From Pirellulaceae bacterium (GTDB lineage: Bacteria; Planctomycetota; Planctomycetia; Pirellulales; Pirellulaceae), in NCBI GenBank assembly GCA_018402565.1, contig JAGYIQ010000002.1, positions 1,047,670 to 1,111,669 on the forward strand: a stretch of 64,000 nucleotides of DNA, given 5' to 3'. Below, piece by piece: positions 7,850-17,248 of the stretch. Each line of letters begins with the position of its first letter. Within the stretch, counting starts at the first letter, position 1. Both the position numbers and the translations under genes were made by a program. A model generated the notes under the pieces. The model saw only the letters and a list, made by a program, of their open reading frames with translations, did no database searches and was not told the origin of the DNA.

Positions 7850-10045
7850 GCCAAACCCCGCCAACAACCAACATCGGGCGGCGGTGTTTAACCGCAATGC
7901 CGTAGGCATGCGCTGCACCACGCCAGACCCCGCCAACAGCCAACGTCGGGCGGCGGTGTTTAACCGCAATGCCGTAGGCATGCGCTGCACCACGCCAAAC
8001 CCCGCCAACAGCCAACGTCTGGCGGCGGTGTTTAACCGCAATGCCGTAGGCATGCGCTGCACCACGCCAGACCCGCCAACAGCCAACGTCTGGGCGGCGG
8101 TGTTTAACCGCAATGCCGTAGGCATGCTGCACCACGCCAAACCCGCCAACAGCCAACGTCTGGCGGCGGTGTTTAACCGCAATGCCGTAGGCATGCACGC
8201 ACCATGCCAGACACCGCCAACAGCCAACGTCGGGACGCGGTGTTTAACCGCAATGCCGTAGGCATGCGCTGCACCACGCCAAACCCTGCCAACTGCCAAC
8301 ATCTGGCGGCGGTGTTTAACCGCAATGCCGTAGGCATGCGCGCACCATGCCAAACCCGCCAACAGCCAACGTCGGGCGGCGGTGTTTAACCGCAATGCCG
8401 TAGGCATGCGCGCACCATGCCAAACCACCTGCCAACAGCCAACGTCGGGCGGCGGTGTTTAACCGCAATGCCGTAGGCATGCAGCGCACCCATGCCAGAC
8501 CCGCCAACAGCCAACGTCGGGCGGCGGTGTTTAACCGCAATGCCGTAGGCATGCAGCTGCACCATGCCAAACCCCGCCAACTGCCAACGTCGGGCGGCGG
8601 TGTTTAACCGCAATGCCGTAGGCATGCGCAGCGCACCATGCCGGACCAGTGCCAGACCACTGCCAACAGCCAACGTCTGGACGGCGGTGTTTAACCGCAA
8701 TGCCGTAGGCATGCGCTGCACCATGCCAGACACCGCCAATCAGCCAACGTCTGGCGGCGGTGTTTAACCGCAATGCCGTAGGCATGCAGCGCACCACTGC
8801 CAAACCCTGCCAACAGCCAACGTCGGGCGGCGGTGTTTAACCGCAATGCCGTAGGCATGCGCTGCACCACGCCAAACCCCGCCAACAGCCAACGTCGGGC
8901 GGCGGTGTTTAACCGCAATGCCGTAGGCATGCGCTGCACCACGCCAAACCCTGCCAACAGCCAACGTCGGGAGGCGGTGTTTAACCGCAATGCCGTAGGC
9001 ATGCGCTGCACCATGCCAGACCCCGCCAACAGCCAACGTCTGGCGGCGGTGTTTAACCGCAATGCCGTAGGCATGCGCTGCACCACGCCAAACCCCGCCA
9101 ACAGCCAACGTCTGGCGGCGGTGTTTAACCGCAATGCCGTAGGCATGCGCTGCACCACGCCAAACCCTGCCAACTGCCAACGTCGGGAAGCGGTGTTTAA
9201 CCGCAATGCCGTAGGCATGCGCTGCACCATGCCAAACCCCGCCAACAGCCAACATCTGGCGGCGGTGTTTAACCGCAATGCCGTAGGCATGCGCTGCACC
9301 ACGCCAGACCCCGCCAACAGCCAACGTCGGGACAGCGGTGTTTAACCGCAATGCCGTAGGCATGCGCTGCACCATGCCAAACCCTGCCAACAGCCAACGT
9401 CGGGCGGCGGTGTTTAACCGCAATGCCGTAGGCATGCGGCGCACCATGCCAGACCCCGCCAACTGCCAACGTCGGGCGGCGGTGTTTAACCGCAATGCCG
9501 TAGGCATGCGCTGCACCACGCCAGACCCCGCCAACAGCCAACGTCTGGCGGCGGTGTTTAACCGCAATGCCGTAGGCATGCGCTGCACCACGCCAGACCC
9601 CGCCAACTGCCAACGTCGGGCGGCGGTGTTTAACCGCAATGCCGTAGGCATGCGCTGCACCCTGCCAGACACCGCCAACAGCCAACATCTGGCGGCGGTG
9701 TTTAACCGCAATGCCGTAGGCATGCGCTGCACCATGCCAGACCCTGCCAACAGCCAACGTCCGGCGGCGGTGTTTAACCGCAATGCCGTAGGCATGCGCT
9801 GCACCACGCCAAACCCCGCCAACAGCCAACGTCGGGCGGCGGTGTTTAACCGCAATGCCGTAGGCATGCGGCGCACCATGCCAAGACCCTGCCAACAGCC
9901 AACGTCTGGCGGCGGTGTTTAACCGCCATGCCGTAGGCATGCAGCTTGCACCACGCCAAACCCTGCCAACAGCCAACGTCTGGCGGCGGTGTTTAACCGC
10001 AATGCCGTAGGCATGCGCTGCACCACGCCAAACCCCGCCAACAGC
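7850..10045. repeat. Tandem array of about 30 copies of a 73-bp hairpin-bearing unit
   Basis: About 30 copies of one unit, counted by the near-invariant GGTGTTTAACCGCAATGCCG (first near 7882, last near 9997), giving a mean period of about 73 bp with units from 70 to 83 bp. Each unit contains two hairpins: GCGGT-GTTTA-ACCGC, and GCAATGCC-GTA-GGCATGC with one bulged base. The spacer between cores (CACCAYGCCARACCCYGCCAAC) varies in a few positions (T/C, A/G and single-base indels), while the hairpin core is almost unchanged. A period near 72 keeps frames open on both strands, which produces long false ORFs. It is not a CRISPR array because there are no unique spacers. Confidence 0.95.
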
Positions 10046-10535
10046 CAACGCGCCGCAGCGCACCGCACCCCCTGCCAGACTCCGCCGCCACATCTTGGCA
10101 CCTCGCCAAGTCGCTCATCGCACAGCGCACGCCGCCGGCGGTGCGGATTATCGTAGCCTCCAAGTCCGCTCCACAGGCAACGCCGTGCTCAGTGCCCCGC
10201 ACCCCTCTGGCGTTGCGGTTAAACACCAATGCCAACATTTTTCTACACGCAGAGTCGCACAGCGCAATGCCGTAGGCATGCGCTGCACTACGCCAAACCC
10301 TGCCAACTGCCAACGCGCCGCACCCCCTGCCAGACTCCGCCGCCACATCTTGGCACCTCGCCAAGTCGCTCATCGCACAGCGCACGCCGCCGGCGGTGCG
10401 GATTATCGTAGCCACCAAGTCCGATCCGCAGGCAACGCCCTGCCCAGTGCCCCGCTCCCCTCTGGCGTTGCGGTTAAACACCAACGCCAACATTTTTCTA
10501 TACGCCAAGTCGCGCAGCGCACAGCGCCGCCTCAG
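10046..10535. repeat. Two copies of a ~265-bp repeat fused to the 73-bp array
   Basis: Two direct copies, starting near 10048 and 10313, share CTGCCAGACTCCGCCGCCAC, TTGGCACCTCGCCAAG, CACGCCGCCGGCGGTGCGG and the end GTTGCGGTTAAACACC. They differ at scattered positions. The junction between them carries one extra copy of the array core AATGCCGTAGGCATGCGCTG, so the larger unit was amplified together with a piece of the 73-bp unit. Palindromes include GCACCGCCGGCGGCGTGC-like arms and TTGGC-ACCTC-GCCAA. No gene is supported in this stretch, which ends before the kinase gene. Confidence 0.8.
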
Positions 10536-10706
10536 AGTAAAGTGCAGCTATGATGCGTGTTTTATTTTTGGGTATTGCATCGCGCCCGCGCACCGCTACA
10601 TTGAGACCGTACGCCAACCGCAGAGCGTTACTGGACAACCGACTTTTCACTCGCGGGCAGATCCCAGCATGGCAGGCAAACACGACAGCAATCGGGTTTG
10701 AGAAAA

Positions 10707-12983
10707 ATGGCAGAACTTCCACCAATCGAACGACGAGAGACGGTGCTCCAACAGTTGTTGGCGAAACTGCCCGCCGCCTTGCCGCAAAGTCAACTGGCGG
10801 ATTGGATCCAACAACAGTGGGACTGGTCAGCCGAGTGCCCGGACCCGGACCAGCGCGCCGCGTGGCTGGAAGACGTCCAGCGCCAACTGCTGCACAAGTT
10901 GCAGACGCTGGACATGACGCGTTCGCTGCATCGCTGTCCACAATGCGGCAGTTCCTACTCGGTCGCACAAAGTGAATCTGCCGCGGTGCTCTGCCCGCAG
11001 TGCGGCTTCCAATCGAATGCCCTGTTCTCGGGACCCGTCACGGCAGCGGCTCCGGCCTTGAGCCCGACGCAACTGCCCGAGCGATTCGAACTCCGCGCCC
11101 TGCTGGGCGAGGGCTCGTATGGCTTGGTCTACCACGTCTGGGATCACAAGCTCCGCCGAGATGTGGCGATCAAGCTGCCCAAGGTCGAGCGGCTCAATCG
11201 CGACATCTTCTTGCGCGAGGCCCGCGCGGCCAGTCGACTCAGTCATCCAAACATCGTGCGAATTTACGACGTCGGCGAGATCGGCGAATTGACCTACATC
11301 GTCAGCGACTTGATCGGCGGCACCACCCTGGGACGCTGGGCCGCTACCGCTCAGCCCTCCATCCAGGTCGCCTGTCAGGTCATGCTGAAGATCGCCCAGG
11401 CCATGGAGTACGCGCATCGAGCCGACGTGATCCACCGGGACCTCAAGCCCGGCAATATCTTGATCGACGAACGACTGGAGCCAGTCGTCCTGGACTTCGG
11501 ACTCTCCCACAGTCGCTCGGCCCAGTTCGAATCGATCGCCAAACCCGGCAGTCCGGTCGGCACACCCGCCTTCATGTCGCCCGAACAGGTGGAGGGCCAG
11601 CTGGATCGGATCGATACCTGGACCGATGTCTACGGCCTGGGCGTGATCCTGTACCAATTGGTGACGCAGACGCTGCCCTTCACGGGTGGCTCGACCAACA
11701 TCTACGAAGAGATCGTCCACCGACCCGTATTGCCGCCGCGTCGCCACAACCCCAAGATCGCGCCCGCCTTGGAAGCGATCATCCTCAAGGCCCTGGAGAA
11801 GTCCCCGGAACGTCGCTACACAACCGCGCACGAGTTGGCTGAAGACCTGCGGCTGTACTTGGCCGGCGAACGAGTCTCGGCCCTACCGCGGCTCGATGCC
11901 CGCGTCGCCGCGACCTACAGCCGCCGCTATTTCATGCCGGCCTTTGCTGGCCTGTCGGCAGTCGGCTTGGCCGGCGTCTGGACTTGGTGGCGACGCGAGC
12001 GACAAGCCAACAACCCACGGATCCGCGTCCAGATCGACGCGGATCCGGCCGACGCCCAACTGACCTGGCTACGCCTGAACCCCGACACGGCCGATTGGGA
12101 CGTCGCCGCCAGTGTCACCTCGGCAGCCGGCCAGCCCCTGTCGCTGCCGCCCGGCTTCTATCGCCTGATCGCTCGCTCGGGTCAACACACCAGCGAAGTG
12201 TATCGAACGGTGCCAGCCGACGGGCAACCGCCCATCACCGACTACCTGGGCATCGGCCCCCTACCCCAACTGAGCTGGACGGAGGACTCCGACCAGGTGC
12301 AACTACCCACTGTCCGCGTCCGCCCGGTGGCCGACGTCACGTCGGGCATGGTGTTTGTCGCCGGAGGGCGGTTGGAGTTCCCCGAGAACCCGAGTTTACC
12401 CAGCATCATTCGCGGCCAATTCCGCGATATCGGGGACTTCTTGATCGATCCCCACGAGGTCACCTGGGCCGAACTGTTGGCGGCGTTCCCAAACTACCCC
12501 GTTCCCGCCCATGTCAAGAATCGAGACACGCCGGTCGACAGCGTCTCCTGGGACTTGGCCGCGGCCTATGCCGAAGCGGTCGGCAAGAACCTGCCCAGCC
12601 TGTGGGAGCTGCTGTACGTCGCCACCAACCGCGGGACAACGCGGTTCCCCTGGGGTAACGACGTGCCGGCAGACCTCAGCAACGAAACCTGGGACACGCA
12701 ATTGGAACCACTCGACCAGACACCCACCGAACCGGCCATCCACGATCTGTTGGCAGGTGTCGCCGAGTGGACCACGACCCGCCAGGAACCGATCCGGCTA
12801 CCGGGCACCGATCAGATCTTCATGGCGGCCGACCTTCGCTACTTCCAGATCTTCGGCCGCGATCCGCTGGACACCCAACCCGCGGAAAACCTGCGGATCG
12901 GCAACCACTTACTGTTCTCCCAGACCGACGGCATGCCACGTCCCAAACTCGGGTTCCGCTGCCTCCGCCGACTGGGAGAGTGA
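10707..12983 (+). CDS. Ser/Thr protein kinase fused to an FGE/sulfatase-modifying-factor-like domain
   Basis: A 758-residue predicted membrane kinase. Domains in order: a CPQC...CPQC zinc-ribbon-like module (residues 77-99); a Hanks-type kinase domain (about 128-390) with glycine loop GEGSYGLVY, catalytic Lys in VAIKL, HRDLKPGN at 243-250, DFG at 263-265 and GTPAFMSPEQ; a single transmembrane helix near 408-426; and a C-terminal formylglycine-generating-enzyme-like domain (about 545-755) with FLIDPHEVTW, VDSVSWDLAAAYAEAVGKNLPS, WELLYVAT and FPWG. Such fusions are known in planctomycetes. The outer domain likely senses or binds rather than oxidises cysteine; that is inference. ATG at 10707 is chosen over an in-frame TTG three codons upstream. 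Confidence 0.92.
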   Translation: MAELPPIERRETVLQQLLAKLPAALPQSQLADWIQQQWDWSAECPDPDQRAAWLEDVQRQLLHKLQTLDMTRSLHRCPQCGSSYSVAQSESAAVLCPQCGFQSNALFSGPVTAAAPALSPTQLPERFELRALLGEGSYGLVYHVWDHKLRRDVAIKLPKVERLNRDIFLREARAASRLSHPNIVRIYDVGEIGELTYIVSDLIGGTTLGRWAATAQPSIQVACQVMLKIAQAMEYAHRADVIHRDLKPGNILIDERLEPVVLDFGLSHSRSAQFESIAKPGSPVGTPAFMSPEQVEGQLDRIDTWTDVYGLGVILYQLVTQTLPFTGGSTNIYEEIVHRPVLPPRRHNPKIAPALEAIILKALEKSPERRYTTAHELAEDLRLYLAGERVSALPRLDARVAATYSRRYFMPAFAGLSAVGLAGVWTWWRRERQANNPRIRVQIDADPADAQLTWLRLNPDTADWDVAASVTSAAGQPLSLPPGFYRLIARSGQHTSEVYRTVPADGQPPITDYLGIGPLPQLSWTEDSDQVQLPTVRVRPVADVTSGMVFVAGGRLEFPENPSLPSIIRGQFRDIGDFLIDPHEVTWAELLAAFPNYPVPAHVKNRDTPVDSVSWDLAAAYAEAVGKNLPSLWELLYVATNRGTTRFPWGNDVPADLSNETWDTQLEPLDQTPTEPAIHDLLAGVAEWTTTRQEPIRLPGTDQIFMAADLRYFQIFGRDPLDTQPAENLRIGNHLLFSQTDGMPRPKLGFRCLRRLGE

Positions 12984-13021
12984 ATTATTTTTTTTCACGC
13001 CTTTCCAGATTCAATAGGACA

Positions 13022-13711
13022 ATGACGATGACAATCCAGAGTACATGCAAAAAATTCCCCCCAAGCTATCCGATTGAAAAGATCGGATCGAGTGGCGGAT
13101 ATTTTTACTACCTCGCATCCTGTTGCGAAGAACCAACAATGCATTGGGGCGTTACTGTCAGTGCGACAGACCTTTCGCCAAGCGAACTCGGGTGCCCTCT
13201 TCCCCCGACCGTACCGCCTCCCGGTCCTAAAATTCCGGATACAACCACCCAACCACCCAATTGGTTTCTATCCGGCGGAATAACCCTCTGCGGATACTAC
13301 AACATCGGAAACGGTAAAGTCGGAAGAACTACTCAATGGACACCCACTCAGGGTATCGCGACATTGAACGAAACTATCAATGATGTACAGTTCACGACCA
13401 CTGAGCAAGGTCTACAGCACTTCTTACAAGATCGCATGTTTCGTCTGAGTTCGATAACCGTAAACTATACTTCGCAAAAAACGAATACTACAGTCACCCT
13501 CAGTTTCTGGCTCGCCGAGTGTACCGAGCGACCACCAAAAACTAGGGTAAATAAAACGATACAAGTCAACGGAACTCCATCCCGTGAGTGGCAATTTATA
13601 AATCCACCTAACCCCACCGTCGTTGTACCCGCAGGACGCCTACTGCGACTAACGGCTACATCGGGACTAGAAAAAGATCAGGTGTTTCACGTCGTCAACG
13701 ATGTCAGCTGA
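13022..13711 (+). CDS. Protein of unknown function downstream of the kinase
   Basis: A 229-residue protein without a recognised domain. The ATG at 13022 lies 38 bp after the kinase stop and follows AATAGGACA, a plausible ribosome site, so co-transcription is likely. The reading open upstream of it overlaps the kinase gene in another frame and is discarded. The sequence is rich in Thr, Pro and Asn, with a Pro-rich linker near residues 64-80 and predicted beta character (LSSITVNYTSQKTNTTVTLSFWLAE is a typical alternating strand region, given here as its first part only in meaning). No signal peptide. Base composition is clearly more AT-rich than the kinase gene, which suggests recent acquisition. 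Confidence 0.6.
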   Translation: MTMTIQSTCKKFPPSYPIEKIGSSGGYFYYLASCCEEPTMHWGVTVSATDLSPSELGCPLPPTVPPPGPKIPDTTTQPPNWFLSGGITLCGYYNIGNGKVGRTTQWTPTQGIATLNETINDVQFTTTEQGLQHFLQDRMFRLSSITVNYTSQKTNTTVTLSFWLAECTERPPKTRVNKTIQVNGTPSREWQFINPPNPTVVVPAGRLLRLTATSGLEKDQVFHVVNDVS

Positions 13712-14419
13712 TCTCCAGAGGGCGGGAACTGCGCTCACCGGTGGCACACGCCACCGGCAAGCGATCTGCCGGGGCGACTGGGTCAGCAGGGACAATCGAT
13801 GGCCAGGTGTTATTACCGCCGCGCGGCAGCAGTGTTCATCTTGTCTTCAAATCCAAAAGCCATTGCCCCTAATTCATCCGTGGCTCTGTCTTCCCCAACC
13901 AAGAACAAAGAACCTTCCACCAATCTTTCTGTCCCCAATCTTTCTGCCCAAAATCTTTCTGCCTCCCTCTCACGCCTCGCGATTGTGCCGGCCCTCCGGG
14001 CCTCATGAGCCACTAGAACATTAGGCATCCCACCGGTGGCTCACGCCACCGGCAGGGGTTGTGTCGGCCCTCCGGGCCTGGGGGCACTTGGGTTAGTAGA
14101 GGCATCTTTTGGCAGAGGCTTTTCAACAAAGAACAAAGAACAAAGAACAAAGAACCAAGAACCAAGAACCAAGAACCAAGAACCAAGAACCCTTCTCGCT
14201 TCAAACGCACTGCGTTCGATTACGAGCACGAGCACGAGCACGATTACTAGCACGAGTTACATGCTCCCCAATCTTTCTGCCCAAAATCTTTCTGCCTCTC
14301 CCAACCTTGGCGTCGCAAAGCCCCCGCGTCCCTCAACGCCCCAACCCTACGCCCTACGCCTCAACCCTACGCCCCAACCCTACGCCCTTCGCCCCAACCC
14401 TACGCCCTACGCCCCAACC
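13712..14419. repeat. Composite intergenic repeat block (hairpins, AACCAAG heptamers, CCCTACG repeats)
   Basis: No gene is seen. The block holds, in order: hairpins CCGGTGGC-ACAC-GCCACCGG (near 13738) and CCGGTGGC-TCAC-GCCACCGG (near 14034); GGCCC-TCC-GGGCC hairpins near 13994 and 14069; a CTTTCTGCCCAAAATCTTTC motif pair; about ten AACAAAG/AACCAAG heptamers (14125-14195); GAGCAC repeats near 14222; and CCCTACGCC repeats (14340-14425) that run up to the stop codon of the next gene. The same order of parts recurs at 16495-17180 and, in part, at 25320-25865. Confidence 0.85.
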
Positions 14420-16243
14420 CTACGCCGACTGGTTCCGGATGGCGTCCAAGTACTTCTTCACTTCACGCCCGACACGCGGCGCCAGGAAGAACAAGCCGAT
14501 CATGTTCGGGAACACCAACGCCAAAATCATCGCGTCGGAGAACTTGATCACACTGTCCAACTTGGCCGAAGAACCAATCACAATAAACAACAAGAACAGT
14601 ATTTTGAACGACAAGTCCGCCGCCCGCGATCGTCCAAACAAATACTTCCAACTCTGCAGCCCGTAATACGACCACGAGATCATCGTCGAGAAGGCGAACA
14701 AAACGATCGCCACCGTCAACACGTAGGGGAACCACGACACCGCCGCACCAAACGCGGCCGATGTCAGGCCCACGCCACCCAAGCCACCTTTGCCGTTCTT
14801 CAACAACACTTGCCCCGCGTCGTCTTTCAGCCCGAACACCAACACCTGGTCGTTATTGATCTGATCCTGAGCGAACGTCGTCATGACGGAAGCCACCTTT
14901 TCTGGCGACTTGAAACTCAGCGGCTGGCCTTGGATATCGACGTTCGACAGGTTAAAGAACACAATCACCAACGCCGTCATCGTGCAGATGACCACCGTGT
15001 CAATGAACGGCTCCAACAACGCCACCAAACCCTCCGAGGCCGGGTACTTGGTCTTGACCGCCGAGTGGGCAATCGCCGCCGAGCCCGCACCGGCTTCGTT
15101 GGAAAACGCCGCCCGCTGGAAACCCACCAACACCACGCCGATGATCCCACCCAAACCGGCCCGCGGCGTAAACGCCTCACTGAAGATCAAGCCGATCGCC
15201 GTGCCCAAGTACTGGATGTTGGATAAAATGACCACCAAACAAGCCAAGATATAAATGATCGCCATAAACGGCACGATCTTCTCGGTCACCCGAGCGATAC
15301 TCTTGATGCCGCCGATGATCACCACGCCCGTGATAATCGCCAAGATCACTCCGACGATAAAACCCGCGCTCCCGCCCTTCAAGTCCAGCATCGACACAAT
15401 CTGCTGCGTGGCCTGATTCGACTGGAAGGCATTGCCCCCGCCAAACGAGGCCCCCACGCACAAGATGGCAAAAATCACCCCCAGAATCTTGCCCAACGTC
15501 GACCAACCGCGCTCGGCAAAGCCCCGCGACAAGTAGTACATCGGCCCGCCGTAAACAACTCCGTTGCGATCCACGTCGCGATAAGCCACACCCAAGGTGC
15601 ATTCGACAAACTTGGTCGACATGCCCAACAAACCGCACACGATCATCCAAAACGTCGCGCCCGGACCACCCACACCTACCGCCACCGCCACCCCAGCGAT
15701 GTTGCCCAAGCCCACCGTACCCGAGACGGCTGTCGCCAGAGCCTGAAAGTGACTGACCTCGCCCTGCTGACTGTCCACCCCCGCATCGGTGGCACTGGCG
15801 GCCGCCTGGCCCGCGGATCCACCTTGCTCCCCACGTTCCAATGCATCGTACTTGCCCGCCACCGTATTGATGGCCACCGGAAAGTAGCGGAAGTTGGGGA
15901 ACAGAAAATATAACGTGAACCAAGCCGCTCCAAAGATCAACAACAACAGCACGATCGGCACTTCCGTACCCGGGAAGTAGGTCAGCACCAACCCCTCCCA
16001 ACGGTCCGCCACCGGACTGAACCACTCATCGACCTTGTCATCCAAGTCGGCATACCAAGCCGTCTCAGCGACCTCCGCTGCCGCTTCACCCTCGGTCGCA
16101 GCTTTGCCCTCGGTCGCAGCTTTGCCCTCGGTCGCGTCCTGAGCCCAAACGCTACCAGCACCCATCCCAGAGAGCAAACCGACGGCCACCAACAACCAAC
16201 AGGCCCACAACCAACCGCCCCGGCTACCAACCGCTCCAAACAT
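14420..16243 (-). CDS. Alanine/glycine:cation symporter (AGCS, SLC-like) family protein
   Basis: Sodium-coupled amino-acid transporter of the inner membrane. The core from about residue 110 has family motifs: FPNFRYFPVAINTVAGKYD, SHFQALATAVSGTVGLGNIAG, GGPGATFWM, KFVECTLGVAYRD, GGPMYYLSRG, and EGLVALLEPFIDTVVICTMT. About ten transmembrane helices are visible. ATG at 16243 (607 residues) gives a signal-like hydrophobic N-terminus ending VWAQ, then a Glu/Ala linker with a repeated ATEGKA unit; the longer frame to 16435 adds a basic, unconserved leader. The N-terminal extension with a predicted signal and linker is longer than in well-known AGCS proteins (about 450-550 residues). The stop lies at the edge of a CCCTACG repeat. 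Confidence 0.92.
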   Translation of the reverse strand: MFGAVGSRGGWLWACWLLVAVGLLSGMGAGSVWAQDATEGKAATEGKAATEGEAAAEVAETAWYADLDDKVDEWFSPVADRWEGLVLTYFPGTEVPIVLLLLIFGAAWFTLYFLFPNFRYFPVAINTVAGKYDALERGEQGGSAGQAAASATDAGVDSQQGEVSHFQALATAVSGTVGLGNIAGVAVAVGVGGPGATFWMIVCGLLGMSTKFVECTLGVAYRDVDRNGVVYGGPMYYLSRGFAERGWSTLGKILGVIFAILCVGASFGGGNAFQSNQATQQIVSMLDLKGGSAGFIVGVILAIITGVVIIGGIKSIARVTEKIVPFMAIIYILACLVVILSNIQYLGTAIGLIFSEAFTPRAGLGGIIGVVLVGFQRAAFSNEAGAGSAAIAHSAVKTKYPASEGLVALLEPFIDTVVICTMTALVIVFFNLSNVDIQGQPLSFKSPEKVASVMTTFAQDQINNDQVLVFGLKDDAGQVLLKNGKGGLGGVGLTSAAFGAAVSWFPYVLTVAIVLFAFSTMISWSYYGLQSWKYLFGRSRAADLSFKILFLLFIVIGSSAKLDSVIKFSDAMILALVFPNMIGLFFLAPRVGREVKKYLDAIRNQSA

Positions 16244-16494
16244 CCGAGCTGCGCGGCCCAAGCCGCGACCGCCCGGCGACAAATCCGACCCCCAAGAGCC
16301 ACCAGTGGAAGCGCAGCGAGCGGAAGAGCAGCGAGCGGTCAGGTCATTACGCCAGATCTGGCGGAGAGGCGATCGGGTCACGGTTGGTTCCTCAAACGTG
16401 TGCGAAAAATACACGGCCCGCCCAGCATAACACAACCGCTAGCTGGGAACAATCAGCAACCCAGACCTCCGCCCACATCCCTCATCCCCTTCGC

Positions 16495-17180
16495 CGTCTG
16501 CCTTTCTCAACCCACAACCTGTCCCCCATCTTTCTGACCAAAATTTGCCTGCCTCCTCCCTCCCTTCGCGTATTTGTGTCGGCCCTCCGGGCCTCATGAG
16601 CCACTAGAACATGGCAACCCACCGGTGGCTCACGCCACCGGCAGGGGTTGTGTCGGCCCTCCGGGCCTGCGGGCGTTTGGGTTGGGAGGGGCATCTTTTG
16701 GCAGAGCTTGTTCAACCAAGCACCAAGAACCAATCACCAAGCACCAACCACCAACCACCAACCACCAACCACCAACCACCAACCACCAACCACCAACCAC
16801 CAACCACCAACCACCAACCACCAACCACCAACCACCAAGCACCAAGCACCAAGAACCAAGAACCAAGAACCAAGAACCAAGAACCAAGAACCAAGAACCA
16901 AGAACCAAGAACCAAGAACCAAGAACCAAGAACCTTTCCCCAATCTTTCTGCCCAAAATCTTTCTGCCTCTCCCAACCTTGGCGTCCCCAAAGCCCCCGC
17001 GCCCCTCGACGCCCCAACCCTACGCCCTACGCCCTTCGCCCTACGCCCCAACCCTACGCCCTTCGCCCTACGCCCCCAACCCTACGCCCTACGCCCTACG
17101 CCCTACGCCCTACGCCCTACGCCCTACGCCCTACGCCCCCAACCCTACGCCCGCAACCCTTCGCCCTCCTGCCTTTGCCC
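16495..17180. repeat. Composite intergenic repeat block with long AACCACC/AACCAAG heptamer run
   Basis: Same architecture as the block at 13712-14419: GGCCC-TCC-GGGCC hairpins near 16581 and 16655, a CCGGTGGC-TCAC-GCCACCGG hairpin near 16623, then a continuous heptamer run (about 16720-16935) that switches from ACCAACC units to AACCAAG units, CTTTCTGCC motifs, and CCCTACG/CCCTTCG heptamers to about 17150. Because seven is not a multiple of three, every frame reads the same cyclic peptide (LGSWFLV on the minus strand), creating false ORFs on both strands. No gene is supported between 16244 and 17248. Confidence 0.9.
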
Positions 17181-17248
17181 CAACGGGCACTCGTCGGTTA
17201 TCATCGCGACTAGGGGCCAGGTCCGTCGCGATCCCTGAGAAAGCTGTC

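Noticed and set aside
7850..10045. CRISPR array
   Set aside because: Units are direct repeats without unique spacers and no cas gene is nearby.
7838..10508. Long ORFs on both strands across the 73-bp array (up to 371 residues, repeating MPTALRLNTAARRW)
   Set aside because: The period near 72 keeps frames open on both strands at once, frames change with unit-length indels, and there is no start context; this is repeat translation, not a repeat protein.
16630..17051. ORFs encoding LGSWFLV/TKNQEPR repeats (also at 25289-25750 and 59652-60118)
   Set aside because: Direct translation of 7-bp AACCAAG runs; all three frames give the same cyclic peptide and no gene signals are present.
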